Origin: Desulfurococcales archaeon | GTDB lineage: Archaea > Thermoproteota > Thermoprotei_A > Sulfolobales > Desulfurococcaceae | DNA: 64,000 bases | Direction: 5' to 3' | Assembly (NCBI GenBank): GCA_015520735.1 | Contig: WAPN01000001.1 | Coordinates: forward strand, 1 to 64,000 | Shown: piece after piece, positions 8,411-18,536 of the stretch | Layout of the letters: every line of letters starts with the position of its first letter | How positions within the stretch are numbered: the stretch's first letter is position 1 | Made by a program: the position numbers and the translations under genes | The notes under the pieces: model-generated | Database searches by the model: none | Told to the model about the DNA's origin: nothing | Seen by the model: the letters and a program-made list of their open reading frames with translations, nothing else

Positions 8411-9523
8411 TTATTTCTTAATGAATGGAAAATCAACTATCTTCGCCTGATAAAGTTTAGCTCTGACCTCGACATCTATAGGTTCACCGAAGAGAGCATA
8501 TCGGACATCTATGTATGCCTGCGCGATACCCCTCTTCAGGACTGGGGAGAATGAGCCGCTCGTAACCCATCCAACAACTTGGTCCTCGACAACGAGCTTA
8601 GCGCCCTCCCTCGGTATTATCCTAGCGGCTTTCTTGCTCATTTTGATCCCAACTCTGATCCATCGGACGCCTTCCCTACGGTAGGCTCTAAGTGCTTCCT
8701 CGCCAATGAAGCCGTGCTTCTTCCAAGAGATAGCTCCGAGACCGTAGCGTAGGCTGAGAGCGCAAGGATATTTGAGCGGGTCCTCACCGTACTCGTGCCC
8801 GCCGAGGACGAAGCCCATCTCCATGCGCAGTGTATCCCTAGCGATTATACCTGCCGGCTTTACACCCTTCTCTACGAGCTTCTCGACTAGACCAACTATT
8901 TCTTTATGTTCACCCCATATCTCGTATCCATCCTCGCCGGTCCAGCCGCTCCTGCTAATGAGGAATACTTTATGGCCCGCTATCTCTTCATTCATCCTGA
9001 ACTCCAGGATCTTCATATCCGCTGCCCATCCAGCTCCCAGTTCCTCCAAGATCTGGGGGGAGCGAGGTCCTTGTAGTGCTATCATTGAGTAGTCAAATGT
9101 TATGTCCCGGATCTCTACATGATAGTCATGCTTAGAAGCTATTTCCTTTATATAGGAGAGCATTTTCTCTCTGACAAGAGCATTAGTTACTAGTAGCCAT
9201 TCTTCATCGCTAACCTTATAGAGCATCTCATCGTCCTTGACCCGGGCATACTCGTTGAGAGCAAGAGTTGGGCCGCTCAGCCAGCCCTCTTTAACTTTTG
9301 ATAGATCTTTCGTGTATATTTTCTGTATAAGGTCTAGTACATCTGGTCCTCTGAGGATGGCCCTCCCCATGTGACTTACATCGAAGAGGCCAGCAGAAGC
9401 CCTAACATTCATATGTTCCTCAATAGCACTTGTGTAAAGCATCGGTACTTCCCAATCCCCGAAACGACCTGGCTCAGCACCTAGTTTTTCGACATAGAAG
9501 TCTAGTAGTGGTACGCGTGGCAC
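8411..9523 (-). CDS. gcvT: Glycine cleavage system T protein (aminomethyltransferase)
   Basis: Transfers methylene from aminomethyl-lipoyl H protein to the folate-type carrier, releasing ammonia. Characteristic blocks are LLDFYVEKLGAEPGRFGDWEVP, LFDVSHMGR, the aspartate-bearing GRSGWTGEDGYEIW loop and ARDTLRMEMGFVLGGHEYGED. The frame is open to 9586, but the GTG at 9523 is preferred. AGGTG lies 6 nt before it, and homologues begin close to PRVPLLDFY. That gives 370 aa, the normal size. Convergent with the kinase-like gene and divergent from gcvPA. Confidence 0.94.
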   Translation of the reverse strand: MPRVPLLDFYVEKLGAEPGRFGDWEVPMLYTSAIEEHMNVRASAGLFDVSHMGRAILRGPDVLDLIQKIYTKDLSKVKEGWLSGPTLALNEYARVKDDEMLYKVSDEEWLLVTNALVREKMLSYIKEIASKHDYHVEIRDITFDYSMIALQGPRSPQILEELGAGWAADMKILEFRMNEEIAGHKVFLISRSGWTGEDGYEIWGEHKEIVGLVEKLVEKGVKPAGIIARDTLRMEMGFVLGGHEYGEDPLKYPCALSLRYGLGAISWKKHGFIGEEALRAYRREGVRWIRVGIKMSKKAARIIPREGAKLVVEDQVVGWVTSGSFSPVLKRGIAQAYIDVRYALFGEPIDVEVRAKLYQAKIVDFPFIKK

Positions 9524-9669
9524 AGTAAACACCTGTATCGAGTTATTACAATCTAATATTCTGGACACCCATACACTATATATCATTATTCAATTATTCC
9601 CCAAAATAGAATAATACGTGGAGCCTGAGAGATATTACCTGGCTAAAGACTCTGTAGAGGGACAATAGT

Positions 9670-11076
9670 TTGGAACATCCATGGATGCCTAATTCTGCCG
9701 AGGAAACCAGGAGGAAGATGTTGGAGAAAATAGGGGTTAAGAAAATAGATGAGCTCTTTAACGATATACCGCCCAGTATCCGCATGAAGCCTGAAGAATG
9801 GGACAAACTACCAATTGGCGAGGGGAGAATACTCTCTGAGATAGAGGTTAGGAGGAGAGCCGAGAGTCTACTCTCCAAGAATAAGGTGTTCAAGAACCCG
9901 CCCCCCTTCCTAGGGTGCGGTGCATGGCCACACTATGTCCCTGCACCAGTACGATACATAGTCTCTAGAGGAGAACTCCTCACAGCATACACTCCTTACC
10001 AGGCCGAGATAAACCAGGGGCTCATGCAAGCCCTTTTCGAGTACCAGAGCATGATGGCGGAGCTCTTGGACATGGACATTGTTAATTCATCGATGTATGA
10101 CTGGGGCTCTGCTGCAGCTGAGGCCCTTCTCATGGCACTACGTGTAAAACGTGAAAGGAAAAAGATTGTTCTCTGCGGTACACTTAACCCATTCCACGAG
10201 AAAGTCATCAGAACATATCTCGCTCCACATAATGCCTTAATCGTCAAGACAGGTATTGATAGAGAACAAGGAATATGCAAAGCTGAGGAACTTGAGAAAA
10301 TTGTTGATAAGGATACCGCCGCCATATATATTGAGAACCCGAACTTCTTCGGGCTAATCGAGGAGAACATACAGGAGATATCGGATATAACTCACCGCGC
10401 GGGAGCATTATACGTTATTGGTGTAGAACCATTATCACTAGGCCTCATTAAACCTCCCGGCCAACTAGGGGCAGACATAGCTGTCGGTGAAGGTCAGCCC
10501 CTCGGCCTAGGATTAAACTATGGCGGCCCGTATCTCGGCATCTTTGCCATAAGATATGATATGAAGCTTCTGAGACAGATGCCGGGCAGACTAATCGGTC
10601 TAACAACAACAATCGACGGTAAGGATAGGGCCTTTGCAATGATACTTCAGACGAGAGAACAACATATCAGACGGGAGAAAGCAACCTCCAATATATGTAC
10701 AAACGAGGCATTATCCGCTATAGCAGCTGCCGTATATCTTGCTCTCCTCGGTAAGAAAGGAATCACGAAACTCGCAGAATTGATCTACTATAATTCCCAC
10801 TACGCCGCCAAGAAATTGAGTGAAATAAACGGTGTCAACACAAGAGTCTTCACAGCCGATTTCTTCAAGGAGTTCCCACTAAGGCTTGAAGCTTCCGGCA
10901 AAAAATATTCCGAGCTACACGAGTATCTACTAAACAATGGTGTGCATGGCGGATACTATGTCGGCGATATTTATCCTTGGCTAGGAGAGACAGCAATATT
11001 CTCTTTCACAGAGCTCCACACAAAGAACGATATCGATAGACTAGCTGTTCTCATCAAAAACTTCTTAGAGGGATAA
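9670..11076 (+). CDS. gcvPA: Glycine dehydrogenase (decarboxylating) subunit 1
   Basis: Alpha subunit of the two-part P protein, which decarboxylates glycine and loads the aminomethyl group onto H protein. It has the fold-type I PLP architecture without the PLP lysine, which is in subunit 2. Landmarks are HPWMPNSAEE at the N-terminus, the FLGCGAWPHYVPAPV block, TPYQAEINQG and QTREQHIRREKATSNICTN. Length is 468 aa, usual. The TTG start at 9670 keeps the conserved HPWMPN motif; GAGGGA lies upstream. Only 3 nt separate it from gcvPB, so the two subunits are co-expressed. Confidence 0.95.
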   Translation: MEHPWMPNSAEETRRKMLEKIGVKKIDELFNDIPPSIRMKPEEWDKLPIGEGRILSEIEVRRRAESLLSKNKVFKNPPPFLGCGAWPHYVPAPVRYIVSRGELLTAYTPYQAEINQGLMQALFEYQSMMAELLDMDIVNSSMYDWGSAAAEALLMALRVKRERKKIVLCGTLNPFHEKVIRTYLAPHNALIVKTGIDREQGICKAEELEKIVDKDTAAIYIENPNFFGLIEENIQEISDITHRAGALYVIGVEPLSLGLIKPPGQLGADIAVGEGQPLGLGLNYGGPYLGIFAIRYDMKLLRQMPGRLIGLTTTIDGKDRAFAMILQTREQHIRREKATSNICTNEALSAIAAAVYLALLGKKGITKLAELIYYNSHYAAKKLSEINGVNTRVFTADFFKEFPLRLEASGKKYSELHEYLLNNGVHGGYYVGDIYPWLGETAIFSFTELHTKNDIDRLAVLIKNFLEG

Positions 11077-11079
11077 AAC

Positions 11080-12648
11080 ATGTTTAGGCAGGCTAGATGG
11101 GGTGAACCCCTGATCTTCGAGTTATCGAGGCCGGGAAGAAGTGGATTCGTAGTCCCGGAGATAGATCCTGCGATAAAAGAAGCTGTTGGGGACATAAAGA
11201 TACCCGCTAAGCTGAAGAGAGAGAAGCCTCCAGAGCTACCAGAGGTTAGCGAGGTAGAAGTAATAAGGCATTACACACGCCTCACACAGATGTCATACGG
11301 AGTGGATAATGGCCCGGTACCGCTAGGCTCGTGTACAATGAAGTATAATCCGAGAGTGGCGTTCGAAATAGCATTTGATCCACGGGTCACGATGCTTCAT
11401 CCCCTGCAGGACGAGAGAACAGTGCAAGGCCTTCTCGAGATCCTCTATCACCTCCAGGAGTGGCTTAAACACATAACAGGTATGGATTATTGTTGCCTAC
11501 ATCCTGCAGCAGGGGCTCATGGCGAGCTAGCAGGCATGCTATTGACGAGGAAATATCATGAGCTTAGAGGCCAGCTCGACAAGAAGAGGGAAATCATAGT
11601 GCCCGATTCAGCCCATGGTACAAACCCTGCGAGCGCCTCGATGGCGGGCTTCAAGGTTGTGGAGGTGCCCTCTGACGAGAATGGAAATATCGATCTAGAT
11701 GCACTTAGGGCGGTCGCGGGAGAATCCACTGCTGGTCTCATGATAACTAATCCTAGCACTCTTGGATTGTTTGAGGAAAACATAGAAGAGATAACGAGGA
11801 TCATACATAGTGTTGACGGCCTACTCTACTACGATGGAGCGAACCTGAACGGCATAATGGGATATGCTAGGCCCGGCGACATGGGCTTCGACATAGCTCA
11901 TATCAATATACATAAAACCTTCTCATCCCCCCATGGAGGTGGAGGACCGGGAGCTGGTCCTATATGTATAAAGGATCGGATCGTTGATCCCGATAAGAAC
12001 ATATGGCTTCACGATCTACTGCCGGGCTACCGGGTCGTATATGATAAGGAAAAAGATATGTATAGGCTGGAGGGCCCAAGTAAACATAGTATTGGTCTGC
12101 TGAAAACATTCTTCGGAAATGTGATACCCCTTGTGTGGGGATACGTATATATCCTGTCGCTTGGAGCCCGTGGCCTTAGGCTTGCAACCGAGCAGGCAGT
12201 ACTCAACACTAACTACTTCATAGAATTGATCAGAGATGCGAAGGGGTACTCTATACCCTATGGTCCAGGTAGACATAGAAAGCACGAGGTAGTAATTAGT
12301 GCTGAGAAAATGAAGGATGAAACAGGCGTTACGGCCGAGGATGTCGCGAAGGGGCTTCTAGATGCAGGACTCCATGCGCCAACAATATACTTCCCATTAA
12401 TAGTGAAGGAAGCATTAATGACTGAATTCACGGAATCAGAAACAATCGGGAACATTGAGAAATATGCTGAGAGACTCAAAGAGATATCACAGATAGCATA
12501 TACCAGTCCATCAAAAGCTAAAGAATGGCCTCTTAACACGAGTGTTAAACGCATCGATAATGTACGGGCAAACCACCCTAAGACACTCGCTCCTACATGG
12601 AGGATTTACTTGAGAAAACATATGGGAAAGGCTGATAACTATGTATGA
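11080..12648 (+). CDS. gcvPB: Glycine dehydrogenase (decarboxylating) subunit 2
   Basis: Beta subunit of the split P protein, carrying PLP on K279 in NIHKTFSSPHGGGGPGAGP. Other landmarks are PLGSCTMKYNPR, HPAAGAHGELAG, DSAHGTNPASASMAG and the YYDGANLNGIMG loop. Length is 522 aa, typical of split-type enzymes. Its last 8 nt overlap the start of lpd, so the P, L and (by operon) energy-linked steps are translated together. Nothing is missing relative to the family. Confidence 0.96.
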   Translation: MFRQARWGEPLIFELSRPGRSGFVVPEIDPAIKEAVGDIKIPAKLKREKPPELPEVSEVEVIRHYTRLTQMSYGVDNGPVPLGSCTMKYNPRVAFEIAFDPRVTMLHPLQDERTVQGLLEILYHLQEWLKHITGMDYCCLHPAAGAHGELAGMLLTRKYHELRGQLDKKREIIVPDSAHGTNPASASMAGFKVVEVPSDENGNIDLDALRAVAGESTAGLMITNPSTLGLFEENIEEITRIIHSVDGLLYYDGANLNGIMGYARPGDMGFDIAHINIHKTFSSPHGGGGPGAGPICIKDRIVDPDKNIWLHDLLPGYRVVYDKEKDMYRLEGPSKHSIGLLKTFFGNVIPLVWGYVYILSLGARGLRLATEQAVLNTNYFIELIRDAKGYSIPYGPGRHRKHEVVISAEKMKDETGVTAEDVAKGLLDAGLHAPTIYFPLIVKEALMTEFTESETIGNIEKYAERLKEISQIAYTSPSKAKEWPLNTSVKRIDNVRANHPKTLAPTWRIYLRKHMGKADNYV

Positions 12649-14005
12649 TATCATAGTCATAGGATCGGGGGTCGGAGGCTATCCTGCCGCGATATACTTG
12701 GCTAGTCATGGCTATAAAACAGCAATTATAGAGGAACATCTCATAGGAGGAGAATGCACCAATTATGGCTGTGTTCCCAGCAAGGCGCTTTACCATATGG
12801 CCCAGGCAATAAGTGCCTTGGAAAAGATCGATGCTGACATAAACATTGATTTCAAGAACATACGGAAATTCATCCTAGACCAAGTAGACAGGGCGAGAAA
12901 AGGCATAGAATATCTTCTAGAGAAATCAGGTGTAGAGATCATTAGAGGACATGCCAGATTTATTAGTCCAGGCGAGGTAAAGGTAGGGAACAACGTTTAC
13001 CGCGCAGATAACTACATCATCGCTACAGGCACACGTCCACGCTGTCTGCCCGGACTAGTATTTGATGGTAAAATCATAGTCTCAAATAGACACATATTCA
13101 GTGTAGAAGAGATCCCAGATTCACTCGCTATAATCGGTGGCGGGGTCATAGGCGTCGAAATAGGTAATATGTTCGCGGAACTAGGAGTAAATGTAACGGT
13201 TATTGAGGCACTAGATCATATACTACCATTCCTTGATCGTGACATTGCATTAACTATTAAGAGGTATCTGCGCTCGAAAACCATTTCTATACATGAAAAA
13301 ACAACGACAACAAAAATATCTGCCTATGAAGGACAAGCCAAGATCCTCCTAAGCAATGGCGAAAAAATAGTTGCCGACAAGGTCCTTATCTCTATAGGAC
13401 GCACACCAAACACAGGGGATCTAGGCCTCAAAGAGGCTGGTGTTGAAACAGATGAGAAGGGGTTTATCAAACTAGTCAATGGATACCAGACACATAATCC
13501 TAGAATCTACGCTGTAGGTGATGTAATAGGTGGGCCTCTGCTCGCACATAAAGCTATTGTTGAATCCATACTCGCGGCCAAGCAAATCATGGGAGAGAAG
13601 ATAAGGAGGATCGAATATCACATGGTTCCACAGACTATATTCTCTGGACTAGAGTATGCTGGCATAGGTTATACTGAGAAAGAACTTAGGACGAAGGGCA
13701 CCAAGTATAAGAAGCTGAGAGTCCCACTATCATTCCTTTCAGCCGTTAGAATAAAGGGGCCCGAATACTGTTTCGCAAAAATACTTATTGATAATAAGGA
13801 TAATGTTCTGGGCATTCACATAGTTGCCCCGCAGGCGTCGGAGGTCATATCAGCATACGTACCATTATACCTTGCTAAGCTCACGCCCGAAGAACTAGCC
13901 ACCTTCCCGTACCCCCACCTAACGGTCTCAGAGAGTATTAGAGATATTGCTGAACTACTTTTGGACGAGTCAATTCATCTCTTGAAGCTGGGACACAAGA
14001 GATAA
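12641..14005 (+). CDS. lpdA: Dihydrolipoyl dehydrogenase (glycine cleavage L protein)
   Basis: FAD/NAD-dependent reoxidation of the dihydrolipoyl arm of H protein. An N-terminal FAD loop, IIVIGSGVGGYPAA, is followed by the redox-active disulfide C39/C44 in GGECTNYGCVPSK. Then come the NAD-binding loop (AIIGGGVIGVEIG), YAVGDVIGG, and a C-terminal dimerisation domain with the PHLTVSE catalytic histidine-glutamate motif. Length is 454 aa, normal. It overlaps gcvPB by 8 nt. No 2-oxoacid dehydrogenase genes are nearby, so its job here is glycine cleavage. Confidence 0.95.
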   Translation: MYDIIVIGSGVGGYPAAIYLASHGYKTAIIEEHLIGGECTNYGCVPSKALYHMAQAISALEKIDADINIDFKNIRKFILDQVDRARKGIEYLLEKSGVEIIRGHARFISPGEVKVGNNVYRADNYIIATGTRPRCLPGLVFDGKIIVSNRHIFSVEEIPDSLAIIGGGVIGVEIGNMFAELGVNVTVIEALDHILPFLDRDIALTIKRYLRSKTISIHEKTTTTKISAYEGQAKILLSNGEKIVADKVLISIGRTPNTGDLGLKEAGVETDEKGFIKLVNGYQTHNPRIYAVGDVIGGPLLAHKAIVESILAAKQIMGEKIRRIEYHMVPQTIFSGLEYAGIGYTEKELRTKGTKYKKLRVPLSFLSAVRIKGPEYCFAKILIDNKDNVLGIHIVAPQASEVISAYVPLYLAKLTPEELATFPYPHLTVSESIRDIAELLLDESIHLLKLGHKR

Positions 14006-14036
14006 TAATCCTTTTTTGATCTCATAAAATAATGCC

Positions 14037-15377
14037 ATGAAGGGCCGATTAGATCAAAGATTTGGCCCGAGTTTCTGGCTCCTTGTGCTTGAGGCCCTAA
14101 GTGGTGGTTTCTTCGTATCAATAAGTAGGAGTCTCCTTCCAATACTACTCGTTAATTCAGGGTATTTTCTCCAAGATATCCTTATTATTAAATGCTTTAT
14201 CCGGGCTTATGGCGCTTATAGCCTCGAAAAATAGTTCATGTACGTGTCAGGCCTGGAAAAGCAAAGGCCAGGTTATTGGTAATACATATATTAGAGCGTT
14301 TATCATGGTTCTGTATACCATTTATGGCTTCTTTCACATATATCTTACCGTTCATTGTTGGATTAGCTTGGACATCCAGTTTTATGACAGGCATATATCT
14401 TAATGCATTGTTTTTTCACTAGTTTTGAAAGGGAAACCTATAAGAAACTTATCGGATATCGAATGATCGCTGGAAGTTTATCAAGCATTATTGGCCAAAT
14501 AGTACTGGTTATCGTCTTAGCTGCAATCAAATCATATACGAGATACCTTGTTTTATACACAATATCGTTTCTAGGCGGGCTCGCCGGAACTATTCTGATA
14601 GGCTTATCCCATGCTACTCCTATCCTTGAACGTCCTAGGAGAAGCACCGAGGAGATCGAGATCAAGGCTACAAGTACCTTACTAATGCTAGTGATGCTGT
14701 TTCCTGTAACCAACCTAGTTAGCATTGCCTGGTTTCCAAGACTGATGAAACAGCTCCATGCACCAGATTATTTTGTAGGCCTGATATGGCTTATCCAGAC
14801 ATTCACTAACATATTTGCAAGTATGTTCTGGAGCAGACTTGGCACAAGGCTGTATAGATATGCTAGGCCTGGCTTTTACCCCAATACTCATAATACTGAT
14901 AAATTACCCAATTCTACATCTCGGAATAGTTGTTGTCTACTTGTTCTCGATCGTAGGCACAAATCTCTTCGCGGGACTAGCTTACTCGAGCATTGTTAAA
15001 AACTTGGAATAGCCCGGGCGAGCTTAATGTTAACAACGGCGAACGCGTTATCAATGCTTATAGGAGGTCTTATTGGTGCATTTCTAGCTTTCAACTATGT
15101 CCTAGTGTTCATAACTGCGAGCATGTTCAGCGTAGCCAGATTGTTTATCGCTCTCACCGCTATACCGGAGCTTGTAATAATATCTCCAGTCTATGTTAGG
15201 ATGTATTCACATATTCTCTACATGACCAGCATGACGAACTATAACTTCACGGTATTCGTAACAAGGAAGACAGCTAAAACGGTATTAAAGCTAGTAGCGT
15301 TCATACTTGCATTCATACTCATGTTCATAATATATAGGACAATTTACTACCTACAAATGCTAACAGGTGGCCCATAG
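14037..15377 (+). pseudogene. MFS-type transporter, decayed by several frameshifts
   Basis: Fragments in different frames line up, in order, as one 12-helix major-facilitator-like protein. They are FWLLVLEALSGGFFVSISRS and NSGYFLQDILII (frame 1), NALSGLMALIAS (after an A-run near 14190), FMASFTYILPFIVGLAWTSS, SSIIGQIVLVIVLAAIKSY with RMIAGS (after a T6 run near 14410), TPILIILINYPILHLGIV (after about 14865) and LTTANALSMLIGGLIGAFLA to the end. At least four or five indels are needed, several in homopolymers. No functional product is expected. Substrate unknown. Confidence 0.75.
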
Positions 15378-15428
15378 TAAATCATCCAGCATTTATTGAA
15401 GCTATAAACACGACGCGCCAAAGGCCCT

Positions 15429-16068
15429 GAAACACTGCTACAAGCATTCGAGCTAGCCCTACGAGATCTCGCATTGCTATTGCCGAAACTATTGGTTGCC
15501 CTCGTAATAATTGCCCTATATATAGTCGTGATGATATTTACCAACAAGCAAGATGCTTAGAAAGATACTATCAATATTCAAGATCGATGAGCTCCTTAAA
15601 CCTGTACTGCAAGAAGCATATATCAGCCTCACAGGCCTCATTATAGTTCTCACGGATATAGGCCTAGTGCTGTTATCTGTTTACTCTGTGCTTCTAATCG
15701 TCTTTCCCCAAGAAATCAACATGGCCAATATTCTCCTAGGCTATCTTGCCAGATATGCCAGCATAGTGTTTATTATAATACTGTCATTCATAGTGCTCGG
15801 CTCGCTTGTTAAGTTCATACGCATGGAAGCGAAGCTTAGAGGATTCATGTTCCTATTACTACTGCTGGTCACAATGCTTGTAACCATAGATATCACAGCA
15901 TTATCTGACACAGTAAAGAACGCTTTGTCATGGGGTATAAGCCTAGGGATAGCATCGGTCATAACAATATTCGCTACATGGTATTTCTTCAACGACATAA
16001 TTGAGAAGAGACATAAAAACAATAGAATAAATGCAGGTAAAAAGAACAAACCCAGCGAACATGGATGA
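15429..16068 (+). pseudogene. Small multi-helix membrane protein, split by a frameshift
   Basis: The first part (15429-15560) has no visible start codon. It encodes ETLLQAFELALRDLALLLPK and a hydrophobic helix ending VVMIFTNK, then stops at 15558. The second part (ATG 15553 to 16068) continues MLRKILSIFKIDELLKPVLQ with four more hydrophobic helices and a basic tail. The joined protein looks like the membrane-helix modules seen beside MscS-type channels, but the resemblance is weak and no MscS beta domain is present. The intact downstream ORF of 171 codons could still be translated alone. It lies between two other damaged genes. Confidence 0.55.
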
Positions 16069-17381
16069 AAAGATGATGAGGTTTATTGTATGGAATATTG
16101 AGGAAAATATACCATTGATTAATAGGGGTAAACCTTTAATCAAAGTAGGTAAGCACGATACTTGGTTTGGCTCAGAATATGAGAAGAAAACAATCTCTAG
16201 GCTGATCAAAAGGGATCTCGATATATTGTTAGATATTAGTAGCAAGAGCACGATTTGCCGACGTCTGCCTTCCGAGTATGGTGAATACGCTGCTGAAGTA
16301 TGGTGTGATGGTGCAAAGTATGGTGTCCTACTATACTCTGCCAGAGAGGGGTGGGTATTCCATCCGACTGGAGCATTAGCATCCATTCTGACCCATCACA
16401 TGAGCGAAGTCCCTAGGATCCCATCAACCAAGAAGAGGCTCAAGGGCAAGTATATACGAATAGCTAATAGCTACTACTCCAGCGCAAAAATATTTGATAT
16501 TCATCACCAGCAAATACGTCGGCATATGTAAGAAGAAAGAGGACAAGTGTAAGGTTAAAGATCTAGCGCCGCATGTTTTTAAAGAACTACCTCCTGTTAA
16601 ACCTGATAAGATTGTCGATGCTAATAAGCATCATATAGATATTATCATAAATGAAGCAATAGGTTTTATCAGAAAGGCCGCGTCCAGATATAATCCTCCA
16701 TATGCTATCGCATTCTCTGGCGGTATTGATTCCACTATAACGCTTTATCTAGTAGCGAAAGCCCTAGGCGCTGATAAGCTCATCGCTGTGTATTCTGACA
16801 CAGGGTTAGAGTTCCCGGAAACCAAGTTATTCGTAAAGAGAACAGCTAAGAAACTAGGTGTCCATCTCGAAGTAGTTGGAAGCAATAAAAAGTTCTTGGA
16901 ACTCATAAATGAGAGAAGAATACTACCCTCAAGAGACAATAGATGGTGTACTGGCCTGTTAAAGATAAGGCCTCTTTATGAGTTCTATAGAAAGAACAAT
17001 ATCAGGCTTGTATTTGAGGGTATCAGGATGTATGAAAGCTCTTCTCGGGGACGCCTGCCACGAATAACCATGAGCCGCTACATGCCAGGCACTAGGCGGG
17101 CTCTACCAATAATATCCTGGACAAGGCTCGAGGCGCAACTAGTAGCATTAAACTTTGGGCTGGACATGAACCCACTTTATGACAGGGGTTTCACAAGAAT
17201 AGGCTGCATTATCTGTCCTGCAATGGATATGCATGAGCTTCATATATCGCATACTTTGTATAAAAAAGTATTCAAAGAAATAGCTGATAACTTAGATACG
17301 GATATAGGATACATATTATCTGGAGATTGGAGAAAGAGACCTATAAATATGTCGAACCCCCCTAAAGGATTCTACGAATAA
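16061..17381 (+). pseudogene. PAPS-reductase-family protein with N-terminal PUA-like domain, frameshifted
   Basis: Two frames form one archaeal PAPS-reductase-like protein of about 440 aa. Frame 1 (ATG 16061) has GKHDTWFGSEYEKK, then a PUA-like segment (GEYAAEVWCDGAKYGVLLYS and GWVFHPTGALAS), and ends IRIANSYYSSAKIF. Frame 2, open from 16494 to 17381, has the PP-loop AFSGGIDSTITLYL, the RWCTGLLKIRP motif and a CIICPAMDMHEL cysteine pair. The break falls at AAAAA (16486-16490), and reading four A joins them as SSAKYLIFITSKYVGIC. A real mutation, a base-call slip or programmed +1 frameshifting are all possible. The PP-loop half alone could be a stand-alone ATP-alpha-hydrolase. Confidence 0.65.
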
Positions 17382-17411
17382 AACATCCATGCCGAGCGGG
17401 TGAATATACAC

Positions 17412-17807
17412 ATGAGCAAAACATATGCAACTCTCGGAGAACTGAAACCAGGAAACTTCATAGTCATCGAGGGCGAACCATGTAGAATAGTTGAAATGAG
17501 CAAGGCCAAGACAGGAAAACATGGAAGTGCAAAAGCACATGTTGTTGCCATCGGGCTTTTCACAGGCAATAAGAGAACCTTGGTCGCCCCCGTTGACCAG
17601 CGAGTAGAGGTCCCCATTATAGAGAAGCGTGTTGGTCAAGTGATCGCCGACATGGGCGATATGGTACAGATAATGGATATGGAGACCTTCGATACGTTTG
17701 AAGTAGAGAAGCCAGAGGACGAGAAACTAAGAGAAAAACTCCAGCCCGGAGTCGAAGTAGAGTATTGGATCGTGATGGGCAAAAGAATGATTATAAGGAC
17801 AAGGTAA
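17412..17807 (+). CDS. eif5a: Translation factor aIF5A
   Basis: Archaeal homologue of eIF5A, which binds the ribosome E site and relieves stalling at proline-rich stretches. The hypusination loop is clear: [19 protein letters not shown], with the lysine of TGKHG modified by deoxyhypusine synthase. An N-terminal SH3-like barrel and C-terminal OB fold ([14 protein letters not shown]) complete it. The ATG at 17412 was chosen over a GTG at 17400 because GGGTGA sits 7-8 nt upstream and [12 protein letters not shown] matches archaeal starts. Its stop overlaps the next gene's start by one base (TAATG). Confidence 0.96.
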   Translation: MSKTYATLGELKPGNFIVIEGEPCRIVEMSKAKTGKHGSAKAHVVAIGLFTGNKRTLVAPVDQRVEVPIIEKRVGQVIADMGDMVQIMDMETFDTFEVEKPEDEKLREKLQPGVEVEYWIVMGKRMIIRTR

Positions 17808-18532
17808 TGCAACCACCTTTTTGTACACTTACCCATCTCTTACTCCGAAATTACAAAAGAGCGGATTATATCGCCAGGAGAACCGCACGAGCCGCTTATA
17901 GGAGGGTGATACTTAGAATTGGTCAGCAAGACATAGATGAGTACATCAACAAAAATACTGGGGGACTAGGATACCTGAGAAAACCCGGAGAGGACGACTA
18001 CCGCGTAATCACGTTAGGATGCTATATAGCATGGGCCGAGGCAGCCCTCTATGCAGATCAAATCCTTGAAATAGGAACAGGGCTTGGGAGAACACATTAT
18101 TGCATGAGATATATGAATGAAACAGCTGTTATACATAGCATTGAGGTAGATCCCATAATACTCGGGATAGCTCTATATAGGAATCCATACCAATACTTTG
18201 CAGGATATCTAGAAAATAAAAACACATTTATTTTCTTGAACGACGCCGCTATAGTGACCCGAATCCTGCTTAAAAACAAGGAGAAATACGAACACATAGT
18301 CCATGACGGTGGTCCGAATCCAGGGAAAAATAGGAGGCTATACTCCTACGAGTTCCTTAATACTCTATATAAGTTGTTGGACTATAGAGGAACCATTTCA
18401 GTATTTGCAGGGAAAAACCCAGAGTACATCAGACATATCTATAGGATTATGGAAAAGATAGGATTCAAGAAATTAGAGACAATAACCCCACCCGGAATAC
18501 CAGTTAGGATCATAAGGGGGAAGAAACACTAA
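17807..18532 (+). CDS. Predicted SAM-dependent methyltransferase (COG2521-like)
   Basis: A 241-aa Rossmann-type methyltransferase. QILEIGTGLGRTHYCM is the SAM-binding motif I, SIEVDPIILGIAL is the acidic ribose-binding strand, and YEHIVHDGGPN is the post-motif II strand. The spermidine-synthase-like arrangement, with an N-terminal beta region (GLGYLRKPG), matches the archaeal COG2521 group of unknown substrate. The ATG at 17807 overlaps the aIF5A stop, so the genes are coupled. The longer frame from 17765 would lie inside aIF5A. A polyamine or RNA substrate is possible; the sequence does not decide. Confidence 0.72.
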   Translation: MQPPFCTLTHLLLRNYKRADYIARRTARAAYRRVILRIGQQDIDEYINKNTGGLGYLRKPGEDDYRVITLGCYIAWAEAALYADQILEIGTGLGRTHYCMRYMNETAVIHSIEVDPIILGIALYRNPYQYFAGYLENKNTFIFLNDAAIVTRILLKNKEKYEHIVHDGGPNPGKNRRLYSYEFLNTLYKLLDYRGTISVFAGKNPEYIRHIYRIMEKIGFKKLETITPPGIPVRIIRGKKH

Positions 18533-18536
18533 GATC

